Shown piece after piece: positions 37,343 through 46,370 of a DNA stretch of 64,000 nucleotides (positions are counted from its first letter, which is position 1; each line of letters starts with the position of its first letter). Under the pieces are notes generated by a model, which did not search any database, was not told the DNA's origin, and saw only the letters and a list, made by a program, of their open reading frames with translations. Source of the DNA: Ooceraea biroi. Lineage: Eukaryota; Arthropoda; Insecta; Hymenoptera; Formicidae. The stretch spans positions 10,602,290 to 10,666,289 of the forward strand of contig NC_039507.1 in NCBI RefSeq assembly GCF_003672135.1. The letters are read 5' to 3'. The position numbers and the translations under genes are program-made.

Positions 37343-39079
37343 TCATTCCTCAGTTCCTAGTAGAGTGTCCCCGTTTTGCGATGTAAACATCGTATATATC
37401 TTTTTGCTCAGTTCCGGACCGACTTTACGTACAGCCGTGAGAGGGCCGGCTGCTCTCCTAATCTGTTAAATAGCACAATTTTTCCATATTTGTCGATAGA
37501 ACATTATTAAATAATAGGTTAAAGTGCAATTAAAATTTGCACACAAAAAGTTATGTAAAACATGTTACAATTTATATAAAAATATCGACCTTTGAGAATA
37601 GTTAATAAAATGAGAAATTGTATATAATAACATATCTAATATTAATATTTAATAATTTTACTATTTATTATATCATTATTATATTAATTAGCTGAGCTGT
37701 AAAAACCATAGTATTAAAGTAGCTGTGTAATAGTTATTACTTACTGGTATATCTTTCAATAGATTCATGCCTTTGTCAGGTGTACAACTTTTGTAAGCCT
37801 AGAAAAAAGAATATTACTTCTCATTATCACAAACAAAGTACATGTTGTCTTAACAATTCTCCGTCACACATACATCAATAAGCTGTGCTGGACTAGAATA
37901 AACTGTACATATTGCTTCTGCCGTTTCCAAACTGCTCAAGTTAAACTGGCACAACTGCTGCTGCCACAACCTTTTCAATCCATTTCCATCCTTGTCAACA
38001 CACACAGTGTTCTTATTGTCTCCCATAATGTACCAGTCAAATTTATCTTTCTGATTTTCGCTCTTCTGTAATTTATATGGTATCTCCGAAATGGACTTTG
38101 TATATTGATATATCATTAAACTTAAATCCTGTGCGTTCTCGATCAATCTGTTGCTGCACTGGGCTACTATCTGAACTTTGGTTAGACACGTATCGAGCTG
38201 CTGCTTTGATATAATCGGGAAAGTGTCGAACTGCTGATTACCTTTACATCTCGTTCCTTTACTTCCTGGACTTTTATTCGATTTCCGTTTCTTCAGATAC
38301 GCAAAATACTCCTCCATGCCAAAGATAACCAGAACTATTTTGTAGTTTGACATCAGAGCCTTCATGTTTGAGATAGATGAGCAGAAAGTATTTTCTGCTA
38401 CATGTGTCACTGCCTCATGAATGCTCCAAACCACAATAACGTATTCCTGCATTTGTACATTTTTCTTTGTGCATATCTCATTGTCTTCGCCAATATAGTT
38501 CTCCTCTATGTTCCTTTGCCACGTAATGCTATTCGGAATCAATTCTTCGGTCATGTTAAACTTGATATTAGCGTTTCGTAATGTATTTTTTACTTCTTCT
38601 TGAAAAGTGAACGCATCGATACCTTGGTCAAGATTAACTTCTATGAACTTGAGACATTCCCCAGGCTTCATGTCTTTAGATCTTTTCAGCGCTATTGCTT
38701 TTAACGCCTTACCTCGCGCCAGAGCTTGCTGGCGTTCTTTCTTCAACGTTGCCTTATCCCTTTTAGATACCATTCGAGTCTGAGAGCTCTTTTTAACTTG
38801 ATCCTCTTCCGATTCGCAAGAATTGGACATGGTGTGCGATGATCGATGAGCGTTGAACATGAAACCATTATCGTCGTTTAAAGTAGAAAAATTTTCTTTA
38901 TTTTGCGATGGCAAGTCTTCCGCGGCATCATAACAAAACGGCACCTCTGGAAAATTGAAGTCAATGGCAGTGTCAGAGTCATATGTCCTTTCAATCTCTG
39001 ATCCATTTTCGTTGCGTTTGTCGACAGGCAAGACGAAGACGGATTCGTCCGAATCGCTCAGTACAACGACGTCCGACAT
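37343..39079 (-). CDS. mms4: Structure-specific endonuclease subunit EME1/Mms4
   Basis: Non-catalytic partner of MUS81. The heterodimer cleaves 3'-flaps, stalled forks and recombination intermediates in the nucleus. Minus-strand exons are 39079-37874, 37798-37745 and 37462-37343, giving 459 aa. The N-terminus VVVLSDSDES (residues 4-13) looks like a SUMO-interacting motif, followed by an acidic disordered region. A basic helix (about 106-140, KKERQQALARGKALKAIALKR) leads into an ERCC4-like nuclease fold starting near 142 (CLKFIEVNLD). The catalytic ERKxxxD motif of active MUS81/XPF nucleases is absent, as is usual for EME1. The C-terminus (GPLTAVRKVGPELSKKIYTMF) is the second helix-hairpin-helix. 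A read-through frame after the first exon (gtatgt donor) gives a false stop at 37850. Confidence 0.88.
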
Positions 39080-39272
39080 TCGCGAAGGAATTTCGATTAA
39101 ACGTTCAAATTAAATGACGCTGTCAAAACACTCGCCACACATCAATGATCAAGCGGTATAGTGTATACTGCGGTAGCGACTAGCGGTACACGTGCTAACC
39201 TCAGTTTCTATCATAAAGACTGCAGTCCACTTAGAGCTACAAATCCTTCAAAATACTTTCCATCTTTTTTTT

Positions 39273-39369
39273 ATTCGGTGCTTTTCCCGAAGAGTGGCAA
39301 ATATTTTAAAGATTGACATGTTTATTAATTTTTTGTAAAGGCTTAAGTTTTTGAAAAAGAGCACCGAAT
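39273..39369. mobile_element. MITE-like inverted-repeat element, copy 1
   Basis: 97 bp bounded by perfect 10-bp inverted repeats (ATTCGGTGCT at 39273-39282 and AGCACCGAAT at 39360-39369) that extend imperfectly into T/A-rich arms. Related sequence occurs at 43839-44010 and 52066-52098. No coding capacity and no clear target-site duplication. Confidence 0.5.
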
Positions 39370-39407
39370 TAATGTACGCGCCTATATATATATATATATG
39401 CATGAGC

Positions 39408-39417
39408 GCGCATGCGC
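39408..39417. promoter_or_regulatory. NRF-1/Ewg-type palindrome in EME1/SLBP promoter
   Basis: Perfect GCGCATGCGC, the core of the NRF-1 (fly erect wing) consensus. It lies 329 bp upstream of the EME1 start and about 740 bp upstream of the SLBP start. Confidence 0.6.
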
Positions 39418-40159
39418 ATTTATATCACAGTACAGAAATTGTGAAAGTGAGAGATCGATTTACGTCTGCATTGTGACGCTTTTGAGAGCGTTAAGCTTTG
39501 TTAGCAATATATTATTGTTACATATATGATTCTCCGTATCACGTGCGAAATTTGACTGCAGTCCTAAACATTCGATCGTTACTTTGTTCGAAAAGCAATG
39601 CATCTATAAGAGTTTAGAGTAAGCGCATTTTCGAAAGTCGCAATTATAAGTAACAAATACCTCTTAACATAAAGTCTCTTAAACGGCCCGGTCTCTTATT
39701 TCAATAATATTGATCAATGAAATCGTGTAAAGTGACGTGTTCAAAATTTATCGAAGAAAAACAGCTTTGCGATTGTAGCGACTATCGAAACTCAAGGTAT
39801 CGACATAACGCGAATTATCAAAGTAGTGAAAAAGGCGCGCACAGTGAACAGCGAGCGGTAATCAAGTAAATTTTGGCCAAATATCTTTCCCGCTCAAAAA
39901 GATTTTTCTTTAGTTCTATTTATGTGTAACATTGATGATAAAGGCGACTAATACGCGAACACGTGCATAGAACTAAGAGCTGTGTAAATAGAAATTTCAT
40001 GCTGCATCAGGATAAAATAGAATTAATATAGTTGTGTAGGTTATACTTGTGGCAATTGTAGTACGTAGATAAACATACGTGTTAAATATTACCTTTATAT
40101 TTTTAGGTAATTCCTCATTAGTTTTCTTGCATCGAATCGAAACATATCATTTAACTAAA

Positions 40160-40936
40160 ATGGATACTTCCTCTTCAAAAGACTCGTCGATAGAAATAAA
40201 AATTGAGGACGATGATGATGAGTTGTTCGATGAAGTGATATGTATGAGCAGCAAAGAAACCGCATTAAAACAAAATGATGCGGAAAGAGAAAGTAATTTG
40301 GGAAATACCGCTTTGTGTGAAGCCGAAAAAAATGAAACTGAGGCTCCTATGAATAATGAAAATTCAAAAGCAGAAAGTGACAATGTTGATTGGACAGAAG
40401 ATAATGATACAGAGCACGAGAATACAAGTAACATTATGCGTATAGAGTATAGAGACAATGTAAAAAACAAGCCAGAAGAATCACATACATGGCGTAAGCG
40501 AACGAGGCAGAACAGTGAGGATCACAACGATGATTTCAAGATTTCTCGTTGCAGAAGTTACTCCACTGACTCCAGCTCTAACTCCACAAACTCTTCAGAT
40601 AACGGTAAAAAGCATATAGAGTATGAAACAGACCCAGTTGTATTGGCACGTAGGCAGAAAGAAATAGATTACGGAAAGAATACTATTGGATATGACAGAT
40701 ATATCGAGTTGGTGCCTAAGTAAGTATTCAGGATTCTGTAGATTGCTCGTCTTTAAGCTGAATACCATTGATTTATTTATCTTTACTTTTATTTCAGAGA
40801 GAAACGTACACGAGAACATCCAAGGACACCTCCAAAATATATAAAATACAGCAGAAGAGGCTGGGACGGCATGGTACGATTGTGGCGGAAACAACTGCAT
40901 TCTTGGGATCCTCCCAAGGAGGACCAAACAGATTAA
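40160..40936 (+). CDS. Slbp: Histone RNA hairpin-binding protein (SLBP)
   Basis: Binds the stem-loop at the 3' end of replication-dependent histone mRNAs and drives their processing and translation. Exons 40160-40719 and 40798-40936 give 232 aa. The first ~150 residues are acidic and Ser/Asn-rich, with WRKRTRQNSED near 130 resembling the basic patch of other SLBPs. The RNA-binding domain spans about 155-224: YETDP, RRQKEIDYGKNTIGYDRY, then YSRRGWDGMVRLWRK and LHSWDPP. The usual TPNK phosphorylation motif reads T197-P-P-K200 here. The domain ends within 12 residues of the C-terminus, so there is no long tail as in vertebrates. AATAAA follows at 41064. Start: first in-frame ATG before the acidic tract. 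Confidence 0.95.
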
Positions 40937-41063
40937 GAGGCTGTTTCATTGAAATACTGCTAATTTTTCTTAATTTATATATAGTTATTGCATATGTTTT
41001 CGTACTATACTTTCTTATTTGTTACGTACTACTTCAACAATGTCTATAATAATTTAAAGCTGA

Positions 41064-41069
41064 AATAAA
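41064..41069 (+). terminator. Polyadenylation signal of SLBP
   Basis: AATAAA 128 nt after the SLBP stop. SLBP mRNA itself is polyadenylated in animals, so this is expected. Confidence 0.6.
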
Positions 41070-41255
41070 TTAAATGTAGAAATAATGATTTCAAAATAAT
41101 CGTCTCACGTTTTAGATTTTTGTTTACCTACATTATTTTATAATTATTCAAAACAACTTTGCTCATAACGCATCAGTTTTACATAATATCACATATATAT
41201 ATATATATTTTTTTTTTGAAGCAATATTTTATGCAGATTATTATCATCATGTAAA

Positions 41256-41455
41256 TATTGGGTCAGTCAAAAAGTTCGATTTTTGCGTCAAATTTTACTG
41301 CATTCAATAAAAGCAAACTATTCATCAATCAAGTAACCACTGTCATTATTTACGATTAGACACTTTCTATGATGTTATCAACATCGTTGCCTGTATTACA
41401 TGTGGCATCATCATGACTATTGAAAATCAAACACATTGTTTTGGCTAACCCGATA
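41256..41455. mobile_element. Non-autonomous mariner/Tc1-like remnant (about 200 bp)
   Basis: The two ends form imperfect inverted repeats: TATTGGGTCAGTCAAAA at the left and the complement of TATCGGGTTAGCCAAAA at the right, 14 of 17 identical. TA lies at both outer edges, as expected for TA target-site duplication. The left end resembles mariner termini that read GGTCAGTCAAAAAGTTCG. The interior has no open transposase frame, so it is an internally deleted copy or MITE. Confidence 0.6.
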
Positions 41456-41818
41456 TTTTCAGGCAAATTGAATTGATAATATACAAGTTAAAAATATTCG
41501 AATGTAAACTTGTGAAGTTGTGCAATGTTTTCGATACAAGATTTAAAGGTAATATGGTAATAAAAATAAAATGTATGAATGTCCATATACTTGAGTAATT
41601 GTAATCTAATAAAAAAATATACAAAAATAAAAAAGGAACTTTATATCTTCTTAAAATTGCTGTATTTTTTCATTAAATAAATCAATATATTCACAATAAG
41701 ACGACTTGTCATATATAACATATTGCAAATCTTACTAAATAATCAATAGATACATATTGCTTTTATATCATAATTCTGTTATTCTGTGTGTTGTGTCTCA
41801 TCCATTTAACATAAAAGT

Positions 41819-43107
41819 TTAATCAGAAACATTTTTATATTTTAAACTTAGCTGTGTTTCAAGTTTACTCAAGATGGTATCCAGTTTCTGATTGGTATTA
41901 GCTTCCATTTCGTTTATCCTTTTCATCAATCTTTTCTCCATGTCATAAAATTTGTTGTCAATGTACGTTCTGATATCAATATTGGATTCCTTACTATCCT
42001 CCTTATAGTTTAGACTTTCACAGTTTTCGCTCTCTTTCTTTACGATCCCATTTTGAGATTCAAGAGAATTTGGCTTTTTATAATTATTTCCGTAATTCAA
42101 GCAATCCTTTTCATTAGCTCTTTTTCCAATTTTATTGTTACCTGCCAGATATTCTAAATCTGCAGCAAAACTTTCCAGACTTTTCTGGCAAGATTGTTCC
42201 TTGTTCGTAGTTTCTTGTTTATCATAATATTCAAATACTCTCCTTGCCATATCAGCCATTTTATGTGGTTTGCCGTTGGCATTGCTGAGAAACGTTTGAA
42301 CAATATCATAATTAAAGGCACCTGACTTTGCCTCTTTTATGGCCTCCGTCAGAAACAGTTTTATACCAAATATCCATATGCCCATACTAGCATCTTTATT
42401 TCTCGTTCTGGTAAACTGTTGTAAAGAAATTATTATTATTATACTATTGTACAAATAAGAAACATATTTATAAGGACATCTTACCTTAACACTAACTTCA
42501 GTCGTAGGTGGTTGTATCGTGGTGTCTCCAATGAAAACAGTAGTTCCTTCATATTCGTCTATAAAGTCTGTGAATATTGTTGTTTCATATTCTCCAGATT
42601 GTTTGAAAATTTCAAGAACGCTACCTTCCGAAACGATGACAATACGCGCTATTTTCTGGCAGTTTGTCACTTTGATGTCCAACATACATGGTTCCCTATT
42701 GGAACCATCCATATTGGAATTTGTACAAGAATTCATATTAGATTCTGCATTAAACACCACAGGATCAACTGGTTGCAGAGAAATGCAGGTATCCGTAGAA
42801 ACTACATCTTCATAGCTTACTCTATACAACAAACAATATTATTTCAATGATGTGTGTTCTTATTTTATGTATTTTTAAAAATTTCATATGTATAAATCAT
42901 ATTATAGACAAAAATAGAAACATGTTCTAGTTTGTTCATTTACCTATGATTAGGTGCATGTTTTAGGGGTACAATAATGATAGCATCGTAAAGTTGTTTA
43001 TTGCTAGCAACTTGCCAGTTACATGAAACTTGTAAGATGCCACAATTCACGGGTAGCACAGCATGTGACTCGTGATGTTCATTATCTGTGATGTTCATTA
43101 TCTCCAT
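41819..43107 (-). CDS. PAAT/C10orf88-like protein
   Basis: Minus-strand exons 43107-42944, 42821-42485 and 42415-41819 give 365 aa with closed phases. The N-terminal half is a beta-rich domain (ILQVSCNWQVASNK, ARIVIVSEGSVLEIF, EYEGTTVFIGDT, MGIWIFGIKLFL). This recalls PAAT, the ABC-transporter-associated ATPase encoded by human C10orf88, in motif order and in the position of the closing WIFGIKL strand. The middle is Lys/Glu/Asn-rich. The C-terminus (about 315-362, KFYDMEKRLMKRINEMEANTN then KLDTILSKLETQL) is a predicted amphipathic coiled coil, also a PAAT feature. I assign the family by remembered resemblance only, so the name is tentative. The start ATG follows an alternative upstream TTG that I do not use. 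The second intron (42416-42484) is only 69 nt and open in frame. Confidence 0.6.
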
Positions 43108-43784
43108 AATTCTGATATCTGCCAAAAACGAGCGGATATTTTCTCAATGTCACCTTTTTCCCAACAAAGCGTACGTCACAATTATATTTTGACACTTTGC
43201 GTATGATGCGACCATCAGCATTCTCTCACGCAATCTCTACTATCATGTCGTGTTAAACATATCGCTCGATTGTTGGAAACTTGAAGATTACAAACAAGAA
43301 TCCAGATGTAACCCGCGTTATCCCGTGAATTCCTTTGACTTTAATTACGTTTCAGCAAGTCACTTTTTTACTGTCCTTCTGACAGAGATTCAGAAGTTTT
43401 ACCAAAGTTCTTTCTTCACATTGGAATGTTGAACACAGATGTCAAACGATATCAGGTTACAATGAAGCTTTGGTTAATGCTTTGGATAAGTTCGAAAAAC
43501 AAACAGTGGCAAACAAAATAACGATATTTACGATAATTGCGATATATAATTTTATTACACGCGTAATGTCTTTAAAATGATTCAACGTTGTCTAAAAATC
43601 ATAATCATATAAGTTAACAATCGATCACAGATCACAAGCTGAAAAAATAGCGATTTTCGTATCAAATAACCCCGTGTATGCTTCTCTAATATATTTGAGC
43701 TAACGAAGCTCAAATGCTGCTTCCAATATCATGGTATAGACGTATATCAACCTTTCACTTTCAATCGTGCATTTTAACGCAAAT

Positions 43785-43794
43785 GCGCATGCGC
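43785..43794. promoter_or_regulatory. NRF-1/Ewg-type palindrome, PAAT-like/COMMD5 region
   Basis: Perfect GCGCATGCGC, about 680 bp upstream of the PAAT-like start and 760 bp upstream of the COMMD5 start. The MITE-like end TTCGGTGCTC begins 44 bp downstream. Confidence 0.55.
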
Positions 43795-43838
43795 GTGCAC
43801 AAAAGATATCTTAAGAACATCTTAGGTGCGCAAATTAC

Positions 43839-44010
43839 TTCGGTGCTCTTTTTTGAAAAAATTGAGCTTATTAATTTTCCTTTTTCTCGAGAGGGAATTC
43901 AGCTGCTCGATAGATGGAGAAAAATATTAGAAAATGATGACATATACTTCCAAGATTGATATGTTTATTTTTTTTTTATAATAAGGACTCAATTTCTTCA
44001 AAAAGAATTA
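43839..44010. mobile_element. MITE-like inverted-repeat element, copy 2
   Basis: Left end TTCGGTGCTCTTTTTTGAAA runs into ATTGAG. The right end (43985-44010) is its imperfect complement, ending in CTCAATTTCTTCAAAAAGAA. An internal stretch (AGATTGATATGTTTATT, from about 43954) matches 39310-39326 of copy 1 in the same orientation. No coding capacity. Confidence 0.5.
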
Positions 44011-44553
44011 ATTTAAATTAATAAAGCATACCTAAAGACTGCACTTGAGACAGCTTAAATGTAAAAATAGATTATTAAATACTGTGCTTAAAATAGTATT
44101 TTGAATTTTTTAGTAGATGGCGGCGCGTGCAATTTCCGCTATGATGACAGCTGCATCAAGACATCACAAGTGCCGGACTGCCTAGTGCCAGTGTGCCACT
44201 AGTTGGCCGTAACTAAATTTGGCACTTAGGAGCCTCTCTATGCGATAGTTCAAGTTCTTTATTAGTGAAAATTGTTACTTTTATTCAATTGTATAGACGT
44301 CAAAACTGAAAAGAAGCATATAAGAAAGCCAAACTAAAACGTTCACATGCTCGCCTACTCCACTTGCGTTTCATATTAATATAGTTTCCATCAATAGAAA
44401 AAACAATCGCTAACTTATCCCTCTACTGAGAAAAGCTCAGATGAGGAGCGGCAGGTGGTCGCCACATCTATTGTAAACATCATAATTGAGTTAAGATAGA
44501 AACAATTGTTGATCTCTCTCTGTCAAGGTTACCTGTATGTCACTATAATAAAA

Positions 44554-45646
44554 ATGACAACTCACCTTCAAATGCAACTTTCGAGCGTTTTAGGAGATAA
44601 AGTAAAGTGTCTTGCGGAAATAAAGAAAACATTTGTGCGTCCATTGATACAATGTGAGTGTAATAAATTAATTCTGTGTATTGGACATAAACAGATTAAG
44701 TATAATTCATAGTGGAGATAATTTATTATTTTAAACGTATACATATATTGCATTAAATGAAAGAAATTAATTTATTAGATCAAATGTTAATTAAAATTAG
44801 CACAAGTATATGATGAACTTGAGATATATTTAATATAATATGCTGTCATGTATGTGTGTGTATCTATTAATTGCTTAAAAACTTGTAGTGGCAGTAAAAA
44901 CAATAGAACTTGAATATGTTGAAGAAGGTATATTGGAACGAATAAGCAAGAAATATAATATACCTGAAAAAGATGTAGATGAATATTATGCTGCTATTTA
45001 CACAATTTTACAAATATATTTACGTTCACAATACTACGTTATTAAGCCTTTAGAATTCAAGCAATGCTTAGAGGAATTAAAGTAAGTAATATTTTCTGCT
45101 CTCTGATGATGAACATCTTACTTAAAGGACACTCATATTTATATTTATAAAAAGGATGTGGAAAATCTTTCAAAATAAAAATTGTACTTTTTTTTGTAAT
45201 TCTTAATTATTTCTTATGCATATTACAGATTGTCACCAGATTGTATAGAAGATTTATCTTCTGTGATTTATGGTCCAAAACGATCAAATCTGTTATCAGG
45301 CTTAATTCAGAGGACGACGTTTAATCCACAATTGATATCCTGCAGATGGCGTGTGGATATTACCATCTCTTCCAAGTATATTTTAATTTTTAATATTTAT
45401 TCATTATAAAGTATCTCTCTTTTTGTATACATATAGTATATGTGTCCCTTCTCTGATTTCAGCATATTAAATAGAGTCTTAGAACCAAATATCGTGATGG
45501 AATGGATGTATAATACAGGCGAACGCGTAACGTTTGAATTATCCTTGGCAAAGTTTCACCAGCTAAGGCATGCCATAGCTACTATTCTCGTTGAATTGCA
45601 AGCATTACAGCGTCACAACATCAACAAAACTATCCAATTCAGTTAA
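44554..45646 (+). CDS. COMMD5: COMM domain-containing protein 5
   Basis: Subunit of the Commander (COMMD/CCDC22/CCDC93) complex, which supports endosomal recycling. Exons 44554-44653, 44889-45081, 45229-45375 and 45463-45646 give 207 aa. The N-terminal helical domain (about 1-125) precedes the COMM domain (about 138-205): WRVDITISS, LEPNIVMEWMYNTGERVTFELSLAKFHQLR and a closing helix VELQALQRHN. The Trp-Arg-Val-Asp and the Phe-x-Leu-x4-Phe-x2-Leu-Arg positions are typical of COMM domains. The order and the RWRVD start favour COMMD5 over other COMMDs. Family membership is sure; the paralogue number is likely. AATAAA at 46064-46069. Confidence 0.88.
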
Positions 45647-46063
45647 CAGTAACAATTACTGAAGATAATATCGACATACAGATATATAACACAAGATATA
45701 CTGTGTAACAATTTCCATTAATCTTTTTAATATGTGAAGATATTTAATGATAATTTCTATATATTTTGTTGTTTTGTAATATATATCATAGATTCAAATC
45801 ATCTTAGAAATTTATTAAATTTCTTAAATGGATTACTTAAATGTTAACTATGTTTCATAAATGTATTAATGCATACTGGATTTGAAAATTTCTAATTACT
45901 GCAGAGACAATATAATTGATAATATAATATATTTGTATTTGTTACACTTTTTTTGTATCAAACATTGTAATATATTGTATATACATTTGATTATGTATAT
46001 ATATTAGATTTTTTATATAATCTAATGAGCGTTTGACAAAGAAGAAATTATTTTATAAACATT

Positions 46064-46069
46064 AATAAA
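46064..46069 (+). terminator. Polyadenylation signal of COMMD5
   Basis: AATAAA 418 nt after the COMMD5 stop and about 300 nt before the NDUFS3 start codon. Confidence 0.4.
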
Positions 46070-46145
46070 GAAGAAGAATAAAAATAAAATTCATTAATCA
46101 GTTATTCTTCACCTTTATCACAAAAATACTACAATCGGCTTTCTT

Positions 46146-46155
46146 GCGCATGCGC
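46146..46155. promoter_or_regulatory. NRF-1/Ewg-type palindrome upstream of NDUFS3
   Basis: Perfect GCGCATGCGC, 216 bp before the NDUFS3 start codon. NRF-1 is a known activator of nuclear respiratory-chain genes, so this is a natural target. Confidence 0.65.
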
Positions 46156-46370
46156 ATGCCATACAACGATGGATGCAGTGTGAATGTAAGATATGCTCCA
46201 TTCTTAACTCGGTTTATATACGTGTACCTTAAAAACATCTGGCGGGATGATGACATCGATATTGAGAAATTGTTGGGGGCTATCGCGAAATTTGCCGGTT
46301 GCCACGTCAAAGTGTAATGGAATATTTTTCATACGAACGGTGGTATTATAATCGAATTATATAATAACGT

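Larger units (their letters stand above)
39080..40159. promoter_or_regulatory. Divergent promoter region, EME1 / SLBP
   Basis: 1.08 kb between opposed start codons of two S-phase/DNA-maintenance genes. It contains a small inverted-repeat element (39273-39369), a short (TA)n tract (39383-39400), and a perfect GCGCATGCGC palindrome (39408-39417). A ttttag acceptor near 40101-40106 suggests that the SLBP 5'UTR is spliced. Confidence 0.6.
40937..41818. other. Convergent 3' region, SLBP / PAAT-like, with mariner-like remnant
   Basis: Contains the SLBP 3'UTR, with AATAAA at 41064-41069, and a 200-bp inverted-repeat element described separately. The rest is AT-rich with no coding signal. Confidence 0.6.
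43108..44553. promoter_or_regulatory. Divergent intergenic region, PAAT-like / COMMD5
   Basis: 1.45 kb without supported coding sequence. It holds an NRF-1-type palindrome (43785-43794), a MITE-like element (43839-44010), and an AGATGGCGGC motif (44115-44124) that fits a YY1/Pho or CTCF-like core. The short open frames at 43250-43432 and 43714-43959 lack codon bias or domains. Confidence 0.55.
45647..46370. other. COMMD5 3'UTR and NDUFS3 promoter
   Basis: AT-rich 3'UTR of COMMD5, with AATAAA at 46064-46069, followed by a short promoter-like stretch with a GCGCATGCGC site. No coding signal; the minus-strand frame at 46098-46310 has no domain. Confidence 0.6.

Noticed and set aside
37850..37873. 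EME1 reading on past IDVCVTENC to a stop
   Set aside because: A gtatgt donor after GAT leads in phase to AYKSCTPDKG and then the conserved C-terminal helix-hairpin-helix, so the stop lies in an intron.
43714..43959. 81-residue plus-strand frame
   Set aside because: It overlaps the NRF-1 site and the MITE-like element, and has no domain or transcript context.
46098..46310. 70-residue minus-strand frame upstream of NDUFS3
   Set aside because: It overlaps the NDUFS3 promoter and has no similarity that I recognise.
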